Shown here in pieces: positions 8,154 to 16,999 of a DNA stretch of 64,000 nucleotides. Location: assembly GCA_050944435.1 (NCBI GenBank), contig JBMNRB010000006.1, positions 62,001 to 126,000 on the forward strand, read 5' to 3'. The DNA comes from Ruminococcus_G sp050944435 (GTDB taxonomy: Bacteria; Bacillota; Clostridia; Lachnospirales; Lachnospiraceae). The first letter of the stretch is position 1, and each line of letters begins with the position of its first letter. The translations under genes were made by a program, and so were the position numbers. The notes beneath the pieces are model-generated. The model did no database searches. It was not told the DNA's origin and was given only the letters and a program-made list of their open reading frames with translations.

Positions 8154-9263
8154 ATGAAGCTGGAAAATTATGAAGTACATCTGCCCAATTATTCCATCGG
8201 CGACAAGATTTATGGGAATATCGGGCCCGTATGTGAATCCTACGGAAAAAAAGTATTGGTGATCGGAGGAAGAAAAGCTCTGGACGCTGCTTTTGAAAAA
8301 ATCAGTCATTATGTGGAAGAAACAAAACTTACCATTATCGGAAAAGAGATATATGGAGAAAACTGTACATATGAAACAGTAGAAAAGCTGAGAAAACTGC
8401 CGATGTATCAGGAAGCGGATATGGTATTTGGCGTGGGAGGCGGAAAGGCGCTGGATACGGTGAAATGTCTGTGTATCAGCGATGATAAGCCGGTCTTTGC
8501 TTTTCCCACCATTGCCTCCAATTGTTCTGCATGTACTTCAGTCTCCATTATGTATCAGGAAGACGGAACTTTTTTAAAACCTCATTTTTTTGTAAGACCG
8601 GTGATGCATGCGTTTATTGATACGGAAATCATTGCCAAGGCGCCCAGTCAGTACATGTGGGCCGGAATCGGAGATACCTATGCCAAATATTATGAAGCAA
8701 CCATTTCTTCCAGAGGTGAACGGCTGGAGCATTTTACCGCCCTCGGAGTGGATATCAGCCGCATGTGCTGTGAACCCCTGCTGATATACGGGCCCAAAGC
8801 CCTGGAAGATCACAGAAAGGGAGTCTGCACCTATGATGTGGAACAGGTAGTTCTGGCAATCATTGTGACCACGGGAATCGCGTCTATTTTTCTGACCAAG
8901 GATTATACTCCGGATTATAACAGTGGTCTTGCCCACGCCGTTTTTTATGCCATGACTGCCTATCCGGTTATCGAAGAGAAACATCTTCACGGTGAAGTAG
9001 TGGCTTTCGGCATTCTGCTGGCTCTGCTGGTGGATCAGCAGGAAGAGGAATTTGAAAAAATATATAAGCTGAACCGGTCGGTTGGCCTTCCCGTATCCCT
9101 GGAGGAAATCGAAATTACAGAAGAACAGTGGGAAGAGTGTATGGAACGTATTCCGGATATGTCCGATATTTCCCATTACCCTTATAAAGTAACGAAAGAG
9201 ATGCTGGAAAAGGCAATGAAAGGGCTGAAGGAGAGGGGAAAAGAAGATGAAGAAGCAAAGTAG
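8154..9263 (+). CDS. GldA/HcxA-like iron-containing dehydrogenase (T-box controlled)
   Basis: A 369-residue NAD(P)-dependent, metal-dependent oxidoreductase of the glycerol dehydrogenase group. The nucleotide loop is GVGGGKALD at 93-101. Predicted metal ligands are Asp174 (GIGDTYAKY), His261 (GLAHAVFYAM) and one of the histidines in HLHGEV (His279). Relatives include glycerol dehydrogenase and the 2-oxo-acid reductase HcxA/YbdH. Control by a tryptophan-type T-box argues for a substrate linked to tryptophan, for example reduction of indolepyruvate, but that is inference. ATG 8154 is chosen over GTG 8151 because AGGAG (8140-8144) then sits 9 bases away. The permease gene starts inside its last codons (17-base overlap). 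Confidence 0.85.
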   Translation: MKLENYEVHLPNYSIGDKIYGNIGPVCESYGKKVLVIGGRKALDAAFEKISHYVEETKLTIIGKEIYGENCTYETVEKLRKLPMYQEADMVFGVGGGKALDTVKCLCISDDKPVFAFPTIASNCSACTSVSIMYQEDGTFLKPHFFVRPVMHAFIDTEIIAKAPSQYMWAGIGDTYAKYYEATISSRGERLEHFTALGVDISRMCCEPLLIYGPKALEDHRKGVCTYDVEQVVLAIIVTTGIASIFLTKDYTPDYNSGLAHAVFYAMTAYPVIEEKHLHGEVVAFGILLALLVDQQEEEFEKIYKLNRSVGLPVSLEEIEITEEQWEECMERIPDMSDISHYPYKVTKEMLEKAMKGLKERGKEDEEAK

Positions 9264-10398
9264 CGCTGCGGCAATTATCCTGGGAGTATCTTTCGTATGG
9301 TTTACCACGCATTTCGGCGGCGGTTTTGCTTCCGGCGCGCAGATCTACAGTTACTTCCTTCGCTATGGTATCTGGTGTCTTATCATGCCGGCTGCCGCCA
9401 TGCTTTACAATGCAGTATTCTTTGCCTACAGTCTCCGGTTTGCCAGGAAGCATGAAGTTTATGATTACCGTTCTTATAATAATGCTTTTTATGGGAAATT
9501 TGCGCCGGTATTTTCCAATCTGTTTGAAATCCTGTATATCTGCGTCATGTGTGTGGCGCCTGCCGTCGCCTTTGCCACAGGAGGCTCCACGTTAAGTACG
9601 CTTACGGGACTTCCTTATCTGTTGTGCACGGTGATGATCGGAGTATTCATTTTTATCATTGCTGTTTTCGGAACGGATCTGGTGCGTAAGGTAGCGTCCG
9701 TATTGTCGGTCTGCATCATTGCGGGACTGGTTATTGTATACATCCCCAATATTCTGGCAGGTTTGTCTCAGATCAAAGAGGCTGCAGAGACGATGACCCG
9801 GGCAGAGATGCCCCTGGGTTCGGCTGCCTATTCAGCTTTTTTATACGGGACATTCCAGCTTTCCAATATCGCTGTGTTCGTCCAGCACGCCAGATCCTTT
9901 GAAAAGCCAAAGGATGCGGTGAAAAGTATGGGAATTGGATTTGCGGTAAATACGCTGATGATGGTGATGGTGGTGCTTGGCCTGATGACGGTTTTCAATG
10001 ATCAGGAGACAGCCGGCCAGAGTATACCGACCCTGTTTATGGTGCAGAAGGGAGTGGGGGCTTCCTTTATGACGCCGCTGATTTCCATTTTGATTATTCT
10101 TGGCGCCGTTTCAACGGCAGTCAATATGGTAGCCGCTATGGTAAAGCGGATCTGCGGGGAAACAGCCGTAAAATCTCTGGAACAAGGGGAAAATTCCCAT
10201 GGAAAAAAATTCCATGTGACGAAAAAGGAAATAGCGGCGGCTCTGATTTGCTGCATTGTGGATTTCGGAATCGCCCAGTTTGGGCTTTTGACGCTGATTC
10301 AGAAAGCCTACAGTATGATTGCCTACCTGGCGATTCCGGTCATTCTCATCCCTTATCTTATTCACATGGCGGTGACGCGTTTTGATACAAAAAACTGA
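9247..10398 (+). CDS. YkvI-type membrane protein, putative amino-acid permease
   Basis: A 383-residue protein with about ten membrane helices, starting with the glycine-rich helix THFGGGFASGAQI that resembles the unwound substrate helix of LeuT-fold carriers. It matches the YkvI family, grouped with putative amino-acid permeases but without a firmly established substrate. It overlaps the dehydrogenase gene by 17 bases, so both are under the same T-box leader. If the leader senses tRNA-Trp, uptake of tryptophan or movement of a tryptophan-derived compound is the natural guess. No terminator is seen after it; the next gene has its own promoter 30 bases on. Confidence 0.82.
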   Translation: MKKQSSAAAIILGVSFVWFTTHFGGGFASGAQIYSYFLRYGIWCLIMPAAAMLYNAVFFAYSLRFARKHEVYDYRSYNNAFYGKFAPVFSNLFEILYICVMCVAPAVAFATGGSTLSTLTGLPYLLCTVMIGVFIFIIAVFGTDLVRKVASVLSVCIIAGLVIVYIPNILAGLSQIKEAAETMTRAEMPLGSAAYSAFLYGTFQLSNIAVFVQHARSFEKPKDAVKSMGIGFAVNTLMMVMVVLGLMTVFNDQETAGQSIPTLFMVQKGVGASFMTPLISILIILGAVSTAVNMVAAMVKRICGETAVKSLEQGENSHGKKFHVTKKEIAAALICCIVDFGIAQFGLLTLIQKAYSMIAYLAIPVILIPYLIHMAVTRFDTKN

Positions 10399-10427
10399 GG
10401 AAATATTGTGGAAATTATATAAATAGC

Positions 10428-10456
10428 TTGAAATGATTCATCATTTTTAGTAGAAT
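10428..10456 (+). promoter_or_regulatory. Promoter of the EF-G paralogue
   Basis: TTGAAA at 10428-10433, 17 bases, TAGAAT at 10451-10456; GGGAGG at 10475-10480 is the Shine-Dalgarno site for the ATG at 10488. Confidence 0.7.
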
Positions 10457-10487
10457 ATAACCATACTAATATTTGGGAGGTATTTTT

Positions 10488-12575
10488 ATGGACGTTTACA
10501 GAACAGACCGAATCAGAAACGTTGTCCTGCTGGGACATGGGGGCGCAGGAAAGACAACTTTAGTAGAAGCTATGGCCTATCTGTCTGGTATGACAAGCCG
10601 TCTCGGCAAAGTGTCCGACGGGAATACGGTCAGTGATTTTGATAAAGAAGAAATAAAGCGCCAGTTTTCTATTTCCACTTCCGTTGTTCCCATTCAGTGG
10701 GATAAGATGAAAATCAATATTTTGGATACTCCGGGATTTTTCGATTTTGTCGGAGAAGCGGAGGAAGCTGCAGCGGCGGCGGATGCAGCCGTTATCGTAG
10801 TATCAGGAAAATCCGGTGTGCAGGTGGGAACACAGAAAGCCTGGGAACTTTGTGAAAAATATAAACTTCCCCGTATGATTTTCGTTACAGAGATGGATAT
10901 TGATAATGTCAGCTACCGCAAAGTTGTGGAAGACCTTATTGAACTGTACGGCAAGAAGGTTGCTCCCCTTCACATGCCCATACGTGAAAATGAGAAATTT
11001 GTGGGATACATTAATATCCTTAAAAATAAAGGACGCCGTTACGTTGATAAAGATAAAAAGGTAGAGTGTGAAATCCCGGAATACTCCAAGGAATATCTGA
11101 ATAAATACAGAGAAAGTCTGCTGGAATCTGTGGCGGAGACCAGCGAAGAGTTTATGGACCGCTATTTTGCCGGGGAAGAGTTTTCAGTTGCGGAGATGCT
11201 GGCCGCGCTGGCAATCAATGTCCATGAGGGAAGTTTTGTTCCCGTATGTATGGGTTCGCCGATAAACCTTCAGGGCGTTTCCAACCTGCTGGATGATATC
11301 TGCGGATACTTCCCAAGTCCTGATGAGAGAGAGCGTGCAGGTATTCTCAAATCCACCAGTGAAATTTTCCAGGCAAATTATGACTTCACCAAGACAAAGA
11401 CAGCGACAGTATTCAAAACAATGGTGGATCCCTTTATCGGAAAATATTCTCTGATTAAAGTGTGCTCCGGCGTTATTAAGTCCAATGACGTCATGCTGAA
11501 TGTGGATTCTGACGCGGAAGAAAAACTGAATAAACTTTATGTATTGGTTGGAAATAAACCGATGGAAGTGCCGGAACTTCATGCCGGCGACATCGGCGCT
11601 ATTGCAAAATTGGATGCGAAGACGGGAGATTCACTGGCGACGAAAGCGGCTCCTGTAATGTACGGCAAGCCGGAAATTTCCGTACCTTATACATATAAGA
11701 GATATAAAGCGGTAAACAAAGGAGATGTGGATAAGATTTCCCAGGCCCTTTCCAAGATGATGCAGGAAGATTTGACCATCCGTCTGGAGAACGACACGCT
11801 GAATCATCAGACGCTGCTTTACGGCATGGGCGATCAGCATCTGGAGATTATCGTCAGCAAATTGAAAGAGCGTTATAAAGTGGATGTGGAACTTTCCAAA
11901 CCGAAAGTGGCTTTCCGCGAGACCATCCGGAAATCTTCCGATGTGGAAGGAAAATATAAGAAACAGTCCGGCGGCCACGGCCAGTATGGACATGTTAAGA
12001 TGAAATTCGAGCCCTCCGGCGATTTGTCAGAGCCCTTCGTGTTTGAGCAGATCGTGGTAGGCGGCGCCGTACCGAAGAATTACTTCCCGGCAGTGGAAAA
12101 AGGACTGCAGGAATCCGTATTGAAGGGCCCGCTGGCAGCTTATCCTGTCGTAGGGGTGAAAGCTACTCTTTACGATGGCTCTTATCATCCGGTGGACTCC
12201 TCAGAAATGGCCTTTAAGATGGCGACTATCATGGCCTTTAAAAAAGGATTTATGGATGCCTCTCCGGTACTGCTGGAGCCCATTGTTACGATGAAGGTGA
12301 CGGTTCCGGACAAATATACCGGCGATGTTATGGGAGATTTGAATAAGAGAAGAGGCCGTGTGCTGGGAATGAATCCGGATCATAACGGCAATCAGGTGAT
12401 TGAGGCCGACGTTCCCACACTGGAGATTTACGGATATTCTACCGTTCTTCGTTCCATGACAGGAGGAAGCGGCGACTTCTCCTACGAATTCGCCCGCTAT
12501 GAGCAGGCTCCCAACGATGTTCAGGAGAGGGAAATCGCTGCTCGAGCCAAAGATCTGGAAGAGGGAGAAGAGTAA
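10488..12575 (+). CDS. Elongation factor G paralogue (EF-G-2 type)
   Basis: A 695-residue translational GTPase with the five EF-G domains. G1 is GHGGAGKTT (16-24) and G3 is DTPGFFDF (80-87). The tip region of domain IV is preceded by SGGHGQYGHVKM and the C-terminus follows EF-G order. It is not the standard fusA, which opens with an AHIDAGKTT loop and sits with the ribosomal-protein operon. The G4 motif, normally NKMD, is TEMD at 134-137: the Asp that reads the guanine base is kept but Asn and Lys are gone. Proteins of this side branch (for example Bacteroides EF-G2) are linked to altered translation under starvation; the role here is unproven. ATG 10488 fits the GGGAGG site; an earlier in-frame start at 10473 would lie upstream of it. 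Confidence 0.85.
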   Translation: MDVYRTDRIRNVVLLGHGGAGKTTLVEAMAYLSGMTSRLGKVSDGNTVSDFDKEEIKRQFSISTSVVPIQWDKMKINILDTPGFFDFVGEAEEAAAAADAAVIVVSGKSGVQVGTQKAWELCEKYKLPRMIFVTEMDIDNVSYRKVVEDLIELYGKKVAPLHMPIRENEKFVGYINILKNKGRRYVDKDKKVECEIPEYSKEYLNKYRESLLESVAETSEEFMDRYFAGEEFSVAEMLAALAINVHEGSFVPVCMGSPINLQGVSNLLDDICGYFPSPDERERAGILKSTSEIFQANYDFTKTKTATVFKTMVDPFIGKYSLIKVCSGVIKSNDVMLNVDSDAEEKLNKLYVLVGNKPMEVPELHAGDIGAIAKLDAKTGDSLATKAAPVMYGKPEISVPYTYKRYKAVNKGDVDKISQALSKMMQEDLTIRLENDTLNHQTLLYGMGDQHLEIIVSKLKERYKVDVELSKPKVAFRETIRKSSDVEGKYKKQSGGHGQYGHVKMKFEPSGDLSEPFVFEQIVVGGAVPKNYFPAVEKGLQESVLKGPLAAYPVVGVKATLYDGSYHPVDSSEMAFKMATIMAFKKGFMDASPVLLEPIVTMKVTVPDKYTGDVMGDLNKRRGRVLGMNPDHNGNQVIEADVPTLEIYGYSTVLRSMTGGSGDFSYEFARYEQAPNDVQEREIAARAKDLEEGEE

Positions 12576-12613
12576 AACGAAAGTCCCGGTTCAACATTAT
12601 TAGGATTATGGAA

Positions 12614-12651
12614 AAACAGCTCAGGAAAATAGATTCCAGAGCTGTTTTTTT
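12614..12651 (+). terminator. Terminator after the EF-G paralogue
   Basis: AAACAGCTC (12614-12622) pairs with GAGCTGTTT (12639-12647) and runs into seven T. It lies 39 bases after the stop codon. Confidence 0.85.
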
Positions 12652-12662
12652 CGGGAATCCTG

Positions 12663-12671
12663 TGATATAAT
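12663..12671 (+). promoter_or_regulatory. Extended -10 promoter for the following gene
   Basis: TGATATAAT at 12663-12671 is a full extended -10 element, 50 bases before the start at 12722. The -35 position overlaps the T-run of the preceding terminator and is a poor match. Confidence 0.55.
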
Positions 12672-12721
12672 CCTCTAATGACGTTGAGTCATAAGATATC
12701 AGAAAACAGAAAGGGGACATC

Positions 12722-14377
12722 ATGAAACGTAGCAGAAAGGGAAAAATTCTGGCAGTAATCGCCGTGCTGATTCTGGCGGGGATCTATTATTATGCAGCCA
12801 TACCGGCCATCAATATTCATTCCAGCGGCTTCTGGACCTTCCTGATTGCAGTACTGGTGCTGATCCTTGCCTATGCTGCATTTCGGGGGACAAAGTTTCA
12901 CTCGGCGGCGGATCTGAGGCAATTGAAGGACAGAAAGATCATAAAAATTCTTTTGGGGCTCATTGGAGTCGTTGTTTTGATTTTGGCGGTGGGTACCATT
13001 CTTTCTTCCCCCATTGTCAATGCAAAAAAGTATCAGAAACTGTTGGAGCCGGAAACGGGAGATTTTGCAGAAGACATTGATGAGATTGCGCTGGACAACA
13101 TACCGCTTCTGGACAAAGAATCGGCGGAACTTCTGGGAAATCGGAAGATGGGAAGCATGGTGGATATGGTTTCTCAGTTTGAGGTGAGCTCTTTATATTC
13201 CCAGATTAATTATCAGGGACGGCCGGTTCGGGTGACTCCCCTTGTATATGCCAGCCCGATAAAATGGCTGACCAATCAAAAAGACGGAATTCCGGCATAT
13301 ATTACTATCGATATGGCTACCCAGAATACGGAGCTGGTAAAGCTTTCAGAAGGGATCAAATATTCGGAATCGGAATATTTCAACCGGAATATTTATCGTC
13401 ATCTGAGGTTCAAATATCCCACGTATATGTTTGATCAGCTGAGCTTTGAGATAGACGATGACGGCGTGCCCTATTGGATCTGTCCGGTGAAAGAGTTTAC
13501 CATCGGACTTTTTGGCGGCCAGACTATCGGAAAGGTGGTTCTGTGCAATGCCATAACAGGGGAATGTGAAGCTATGCCGGTGGAGGATTGTCCCACCTGG
13601 GTGGACCGGGTGTATCCGGCGGATCTTCTGATCGAGCTTTATAATTATCATGGAACGCTGATCAACGGTTTCTTCAACAGTATTCTGGGACAGAAGGGAT
13701 GCCTGAAGACCACCGATGGATTTAATTATGTCGCCCAGGACGATGACGTCTGGGTATATACGGGAGTTACCTCTGTCAGCGGAGACCGTTCCAATGTGGG
13801 CTTTGTGCTGATGAATCAGCGGACCAGTGAGACTAAATATTATGAAGTGGCCGGGGCAGAGGAATATTCTGCCATGGCGTCTGCAGAAGGACAGGTACAG
13901 AATCTGGGATATACGGCGGCATTCCCGCTGCTTTTGAATATTTCCGGAGACCCCACTTATTTTATCGCCTTAAAGGACAATGCCGGTCTGGTGAAAAAGT
14001 ATGCCATGGTTAATGTACAGAAATATCAGAATGTGGCCATAGGGGATACGGTGGAGGAATGTAAGGAAACTTACATTGATCTGATGCAGTCCTCTGGCGG
14101 AGGTTTTGATAACGCCCAGGAGGAGAGTGAGACCATAAGCGGTACGATTCAGCGGATGGCCCAGGGAGTTATCGATGGAAATACACATTTCTACCTGATG
14201 CTGGAGGGAAGCGATTTGATTTTTGACGTGCCGCTGGTGGACTATATGGATATTTTGAAGTATGAAGCGGGCGATGGAATCAAAATTGAGTATATTGCCG
14301 GCGACCCTCTTTGTACGGTAACCGGGATTGAGGAAGATATGGCCGCAGACCTTGACAAAACAGGCTTAAACCAGTAG
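12722..14377 (+). CDS. Membrane protein of unknown function with large C-terminal domain
   Basis: A 551-residue protein I do not recognise. It has three hydrophobic helices near the N-terminus (about 9-29, 34-55 and 74-96) and then about 450 mostly soluble residues, likely outside the membrane or between membrane and wall. The soluble part is rich in aromatic residues and beta-prone stretches and has scattered Pro-Trp-Cys positions (YWICPVKEF, CPTWVDRVYP) but no catalytic signature that I can name. The last 80 or so residues (ISGTIQRMAQGVIDGNTHFY, then a Tyr-Met-Asp-Ile stretch) look like a small OB-like or beta-barrel fold; this is a guess. It has its own promoter and sits alone between terminators and the leuS leader. 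GAAAGGGG precedes the ATG. Confidence 0.7.
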   Translation: MKRSRKGKILAVIAVLILAGIYYYAAIPAINIHSSGFWTFLIAVLVLILAYAAFRGTKFHSAADLRQLKDRKIIKILLGLIGVVVLILAVGTILSSPIVNAKKYQKLLEPETGDFAEDIDEIALDNIPLLDKESAELLGNRKMGSMVDMVSQFEVSSLYSQINYQGRPVRVTPLVYASPIKWLTNQKDGIPAYITIDMATQNTELVKLSEGIKYSESEYFNRNIYRHLRFKYPTYMFDQLSFEIDDDGVPYWICPVKEFTIGLFGGQTIGKVVLCNAITGECEAMPVEDCPTWVDRVYPADLLIELYNYHGTLINGFFNSILGQKGCLKTTDGFNYVAQDDDVWVYTGVTSVSGDRSNVGFVLMNQRTSETKYYEVAGAEEYSAMASAEGQVQNLGYTAAFPLLLNISGDPTYFIALKDNAGLVKKYAMVNVQKYQNVAIGDTVEECKETYIDLMQSSGGGFDNAQEESETISGTIQRMAQGVIDGNTHFYLMLEGSDLIFDVPLVDYMDILKYEAGDGIKIEYIAGDPLCTVTGIEEDMAADLDKTGLNQ

Positions 14378-14393
14378 AATTGATAAAAGAAAA

Positions 14394-14428
14394 CAGCGCC
14401 CCTGCGCCGTGAGGTGGCAGGGGCGCTG
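14394..14428 (+). other. Strong hairpin in the leader of leuS
   Basis: CAGCGCCCCTGC (14394-14405) and GCAGGGGCGCTG (14417-14428) form a perfect 12-bp GC-rich stem with an 11-base loop. No T-run follows, so it is not a standard intrinsic terminator. It lies between the unknown membrane protein and leuS. Confidence 0.7.
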
Positions 14429-14474
14429 GCCTGATTAGAAATAAAAGAATTGACGATATAGAGGAGGAAGAAAA

Positions 14475-16889
14475 ATGAGCGTACCATACAATCACAGAGC
14501 GATTGAGGAAAAATGGCGCAAAAACTGGGAAGAGCATCCGGTAAATGTGGACGACGGAAAGAAAGAGAAATATTACTGTCTGGACATGTTTCCCTACCCC
14601 TCGGGAAAAGGACTTCATGTGGGCCATTGGAGAGGATACGTAATATCAGATGTCTGGAGCCGGTATAAGATGCTTCAGGGCTATTATCTGATCCATCCCA
14701 TGGGCTGGGACGCCTTTGGACTCCCGGCGGAGAATTACGCCATTAAGATGGGGGTTCATCCGGCAAAATCAACAGCGGAGAATATTGCCAATATCAAAAG
14801 ACAGATCCAGGATATCGCAGCCGTTTATGACTGGGATCGGGAAGTAAATACCACGGATCCGGATTTTTATAAGTGGACACAGTGGATTTTTGTGAAAATG
14901 TTCAAAGCCGGACTGGCATATGAGAAGGAATTCCCCATTAACTGGTGTCCTTCCTGCAAGACCGGACTGGCCAATGAAGAGGTGGTAAATGGAAGATGCG
15001 AACGGTGCGGCGCGGAAGTAACGAAGAAAAATCTGCGTCAGTGGATGCTGAAAATCACCAAATATGCAGACCGCCTGTTAAATGACCTGGATAAGCTGGA
15101 CTGGCCGGAAAAGGTGAAAAAGATGCAGGCTGACTGGATCGGAAAATCTTACGGTGCAGAAGTAGATTTCCCGGTGGACGGAAGAGAAGAAAAGATTACA
15201 GTTTATACTACCCGTCCGGATACTCTGTACGGGGCTACGTTTATGGTTCTTGCTCCGGAGCATCCTCTGGCCGCTTCTCTGGCAACGCCGGAGACAAAGG
15301 AAGAGGTGGAACGGTATATCTACGAGTCCTCCATGAAATCCAATGTGGACCGTCTCCAGGATAAGGAGAAAACCGGCGTATTTACAGGAAGTTACGCCGT
15401 CAATCCCTTAAACGGCGCCAAGACGCCGATCTGGCTGTCTGATTACGTGCTGGCGGACTACGGTACAGGAGCCATCATGTGCGTACCGGCCCATGATGAC
15501 CGGGACTTTGAATTTGCCAAGAAATTTAATATTCCTATAATCCAGGTAATTGCAAAAGACGGAAAAGAAATTGAAAATATGACAGAGGCTTACACGGAAG
15601 CAGCCGGAACCATGATCAATTCAGGAGAATGGAACGGTATGGAATCGTCGGTGCTGAAAAAAGAAGCGCCTCATATGATCGAGGAAAAAGGAATAGGAAA
15701 GGCAACGGTGAACTTTAAGTTAAGAGACTGGGTATTCTCCAGACAGCGCTACTGGGGTGAACCCATCCCCATCATACACTGCCCCAAATGCGGCAATGTG
15801 CCGGTGCCGGAGGAAGAACTTCCTCTTCAGCTTCCCGATGTGGAATCCTACGAGCCTACGGGAACAGGAGAATCACCGCTGGCTGCCATCGATGAATGGG
15901 TGAACTGCAAATGTCCGGTCTGCGGCGCCGATGCAAAGCGGGAAACCAACACCATGCCTCAGTGGGCAGGTTCCTCCTGGTATTTCCTGCGCTATGTGGA
16001 CAATAAAAACGACAAAGAGCTGGTATCCAAGGAGAAAGCCCACAAATACCTGCCGGTGGATATGTATATCGGAGGCGTAGAGCATGCGGTACTGCATCTG
16101 CTTTATTCCAGATTTTATACAAAATTCCTGTATGATATCGGCGTGGTGGATTTTGAGGAGCCCTTTACCAAACTGTTCAACCAGGGGATGATCACTGGAA
16201 AGAACGGCATCAAAATGGCCAAGTCAAAGGGAAATGTGGTTTCTCCCGATGATCTGGTGAGAGATTACGGCTGTGATTCTCTGCGTATGTATGAACTTTT
16301 TGTGGGTCCGCCTGAACTGGATGCAGAATGGGACGACAGAGGCATCGACGGCGTATACCGTTTCCTGAACCGATTCTGGAAACTGGCCATGGACAGCAAA
16401 GACGCCCAGGTGACTGAGACAAAGGAAATGGCAAAACTTCGTCATAAACTGGTCTTTGACATTACCCAGCGTCTGGAAAGCTTCAGCCTGAACACGGTTA
16501 TCTCCGGATTCATGGAATACAATAACAAGTTTATCGATATGGCGAAAAAGACCGGAGGTATCGATAAAGAGACCATAGAGACGTTCATCATCCTCCTTTC
16601 GCCTTTTGCTCCTCACATTGCAGAGGAACTTTGGGAGGCTTACGGCCACAATACTTCTGTATTTGAAAATCGCTGGCCGGAGCACGATGAAGACGCCATG
16701 AAAGACGATGAGGTGGAAATTCCGGTACAGATCAATGGAAAAACAAGAGGCGTGGTGTCTGTTCCTGCCGACGTATCCAAGGAAGATGCAATTGCAGCCG
16801 GAAAGAAAGCCGTGGAAGATAAACTGACAGGAAATATCGTCAAAGAAATCTATGTTCCGGGTAAAATTCTCAACTTTGTGATGAAATAA
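14475..16889 (+). CDS. leuS: Leucyl-tRNA synthetase
   Basis: An 804-residue class Ia synthetase that charges tRNA-Leu. The HIGH-type signature is HVGHWRG in the first 60 residues, the KMSKS loop is KMAKSKGNVV, and the CP1 editing domain shows TTRPDTLYGATF, whose threonine-rich loop hydrolyses mischarged tRNA. Zinc-type cysteine pairs occur at CPSCKTG/CERCG and CPKCGN/CPVCGA. Length and layout are those of bacterial LeuRS. GAGGAGG lies 8 bases before the ATG. Many Firmicutes control leuS by a T-box; here only 97 bases separate it from the previous gene and no T-box is present, only a GC-rich hairpin. Confidence 0.97.
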   Translation: MSVPYNHRAIEEKWRKNWEEHPVNVDDGKKEKYYCLDMFPYPSGKGLHVGHWRGYVISDVWSRYKMLQGYYLIHPMGWDAFGLPAENYAIKMGVHPAKSTAENIANIKRQIQDIAAVYDWDREVNTTDPDFYKWTQWIFVKMFKAGLAYEKEFPINWCPSCKTGLANEEVVNGRCERCGAEVTKKNLRQWMLKITKYADRLLNDLDKLDWPEKVKKMQADWIGKSYGAEVDFPVDGREEKITVYTTRPDTLYGATFMVLAPEHPLAASLATPETKEEVERYIYESSMKSNVDRLQDKEKTGVFTGSYAVNPLNGAKTPIWLSDYVLADYGTGAIMCVPAHDDRDFEFAKKFNIPIIQVIAKDGKEIENMTEAYTEAAGTMINSGEWNGMESSVLKKEAPHMIEEKGIGKATVNFKLRDWVFSRQRYWGEPIPIIHCPKCGNVPVPEEELPLQLPDVESYEPTGTGESPLAAIDEWVNCKCPVCGADAKRETNTMPQWAGSSWYFLRYVDNKNDKELVSKEKAHKYLPVDMYIGGVEHAVLHLLYSRFYTKFLYDIGVVDFEEPFTKLFNQGMITGKNGIKMAKSKGNVVSPDDLVRDYGCDSLRMYELFVGPPELDAEWDDRGIDGVYRFLNRFWKLAMDSKDAQVTETKEMAKLRHKLVFDITQRLESFSLNTVISGFMEYNNKFIDMAKKTGGIDKETIETFIILLSPFAPHIAEELWEAYGHNTSVFENRWPEHDEDAMKDDEVEIPVQINGKTRGVVSVPADVSKEDAIAAGKKAVEDKLTGNIVKEIYVPGKILNFVMK

Positions 16890-16906
16890 GAATTAAAAAA
16901 ATGATG

Positions 16907-16946
16907 AAAAAAGAGAAATTCTCTGTGACGGGAATTTCTCTTTTTT
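16907..16946. terminator. Bidirectional terminator between leuS and the ABC exporter
   Basis: AAAAAAGAGAAATTC (from 16907) pairs with GAATTTCTCTTTTTT (16932-16946). The A-run on the left and T-run on the right allow it to stop both converging transcripts. Confidence 0.85.
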
Positions 16947-16999
16947 ACTGCAGTATTAGGTTATGGTTCAATAGGGAATGAGGGAAAAGCGGAATCTGC

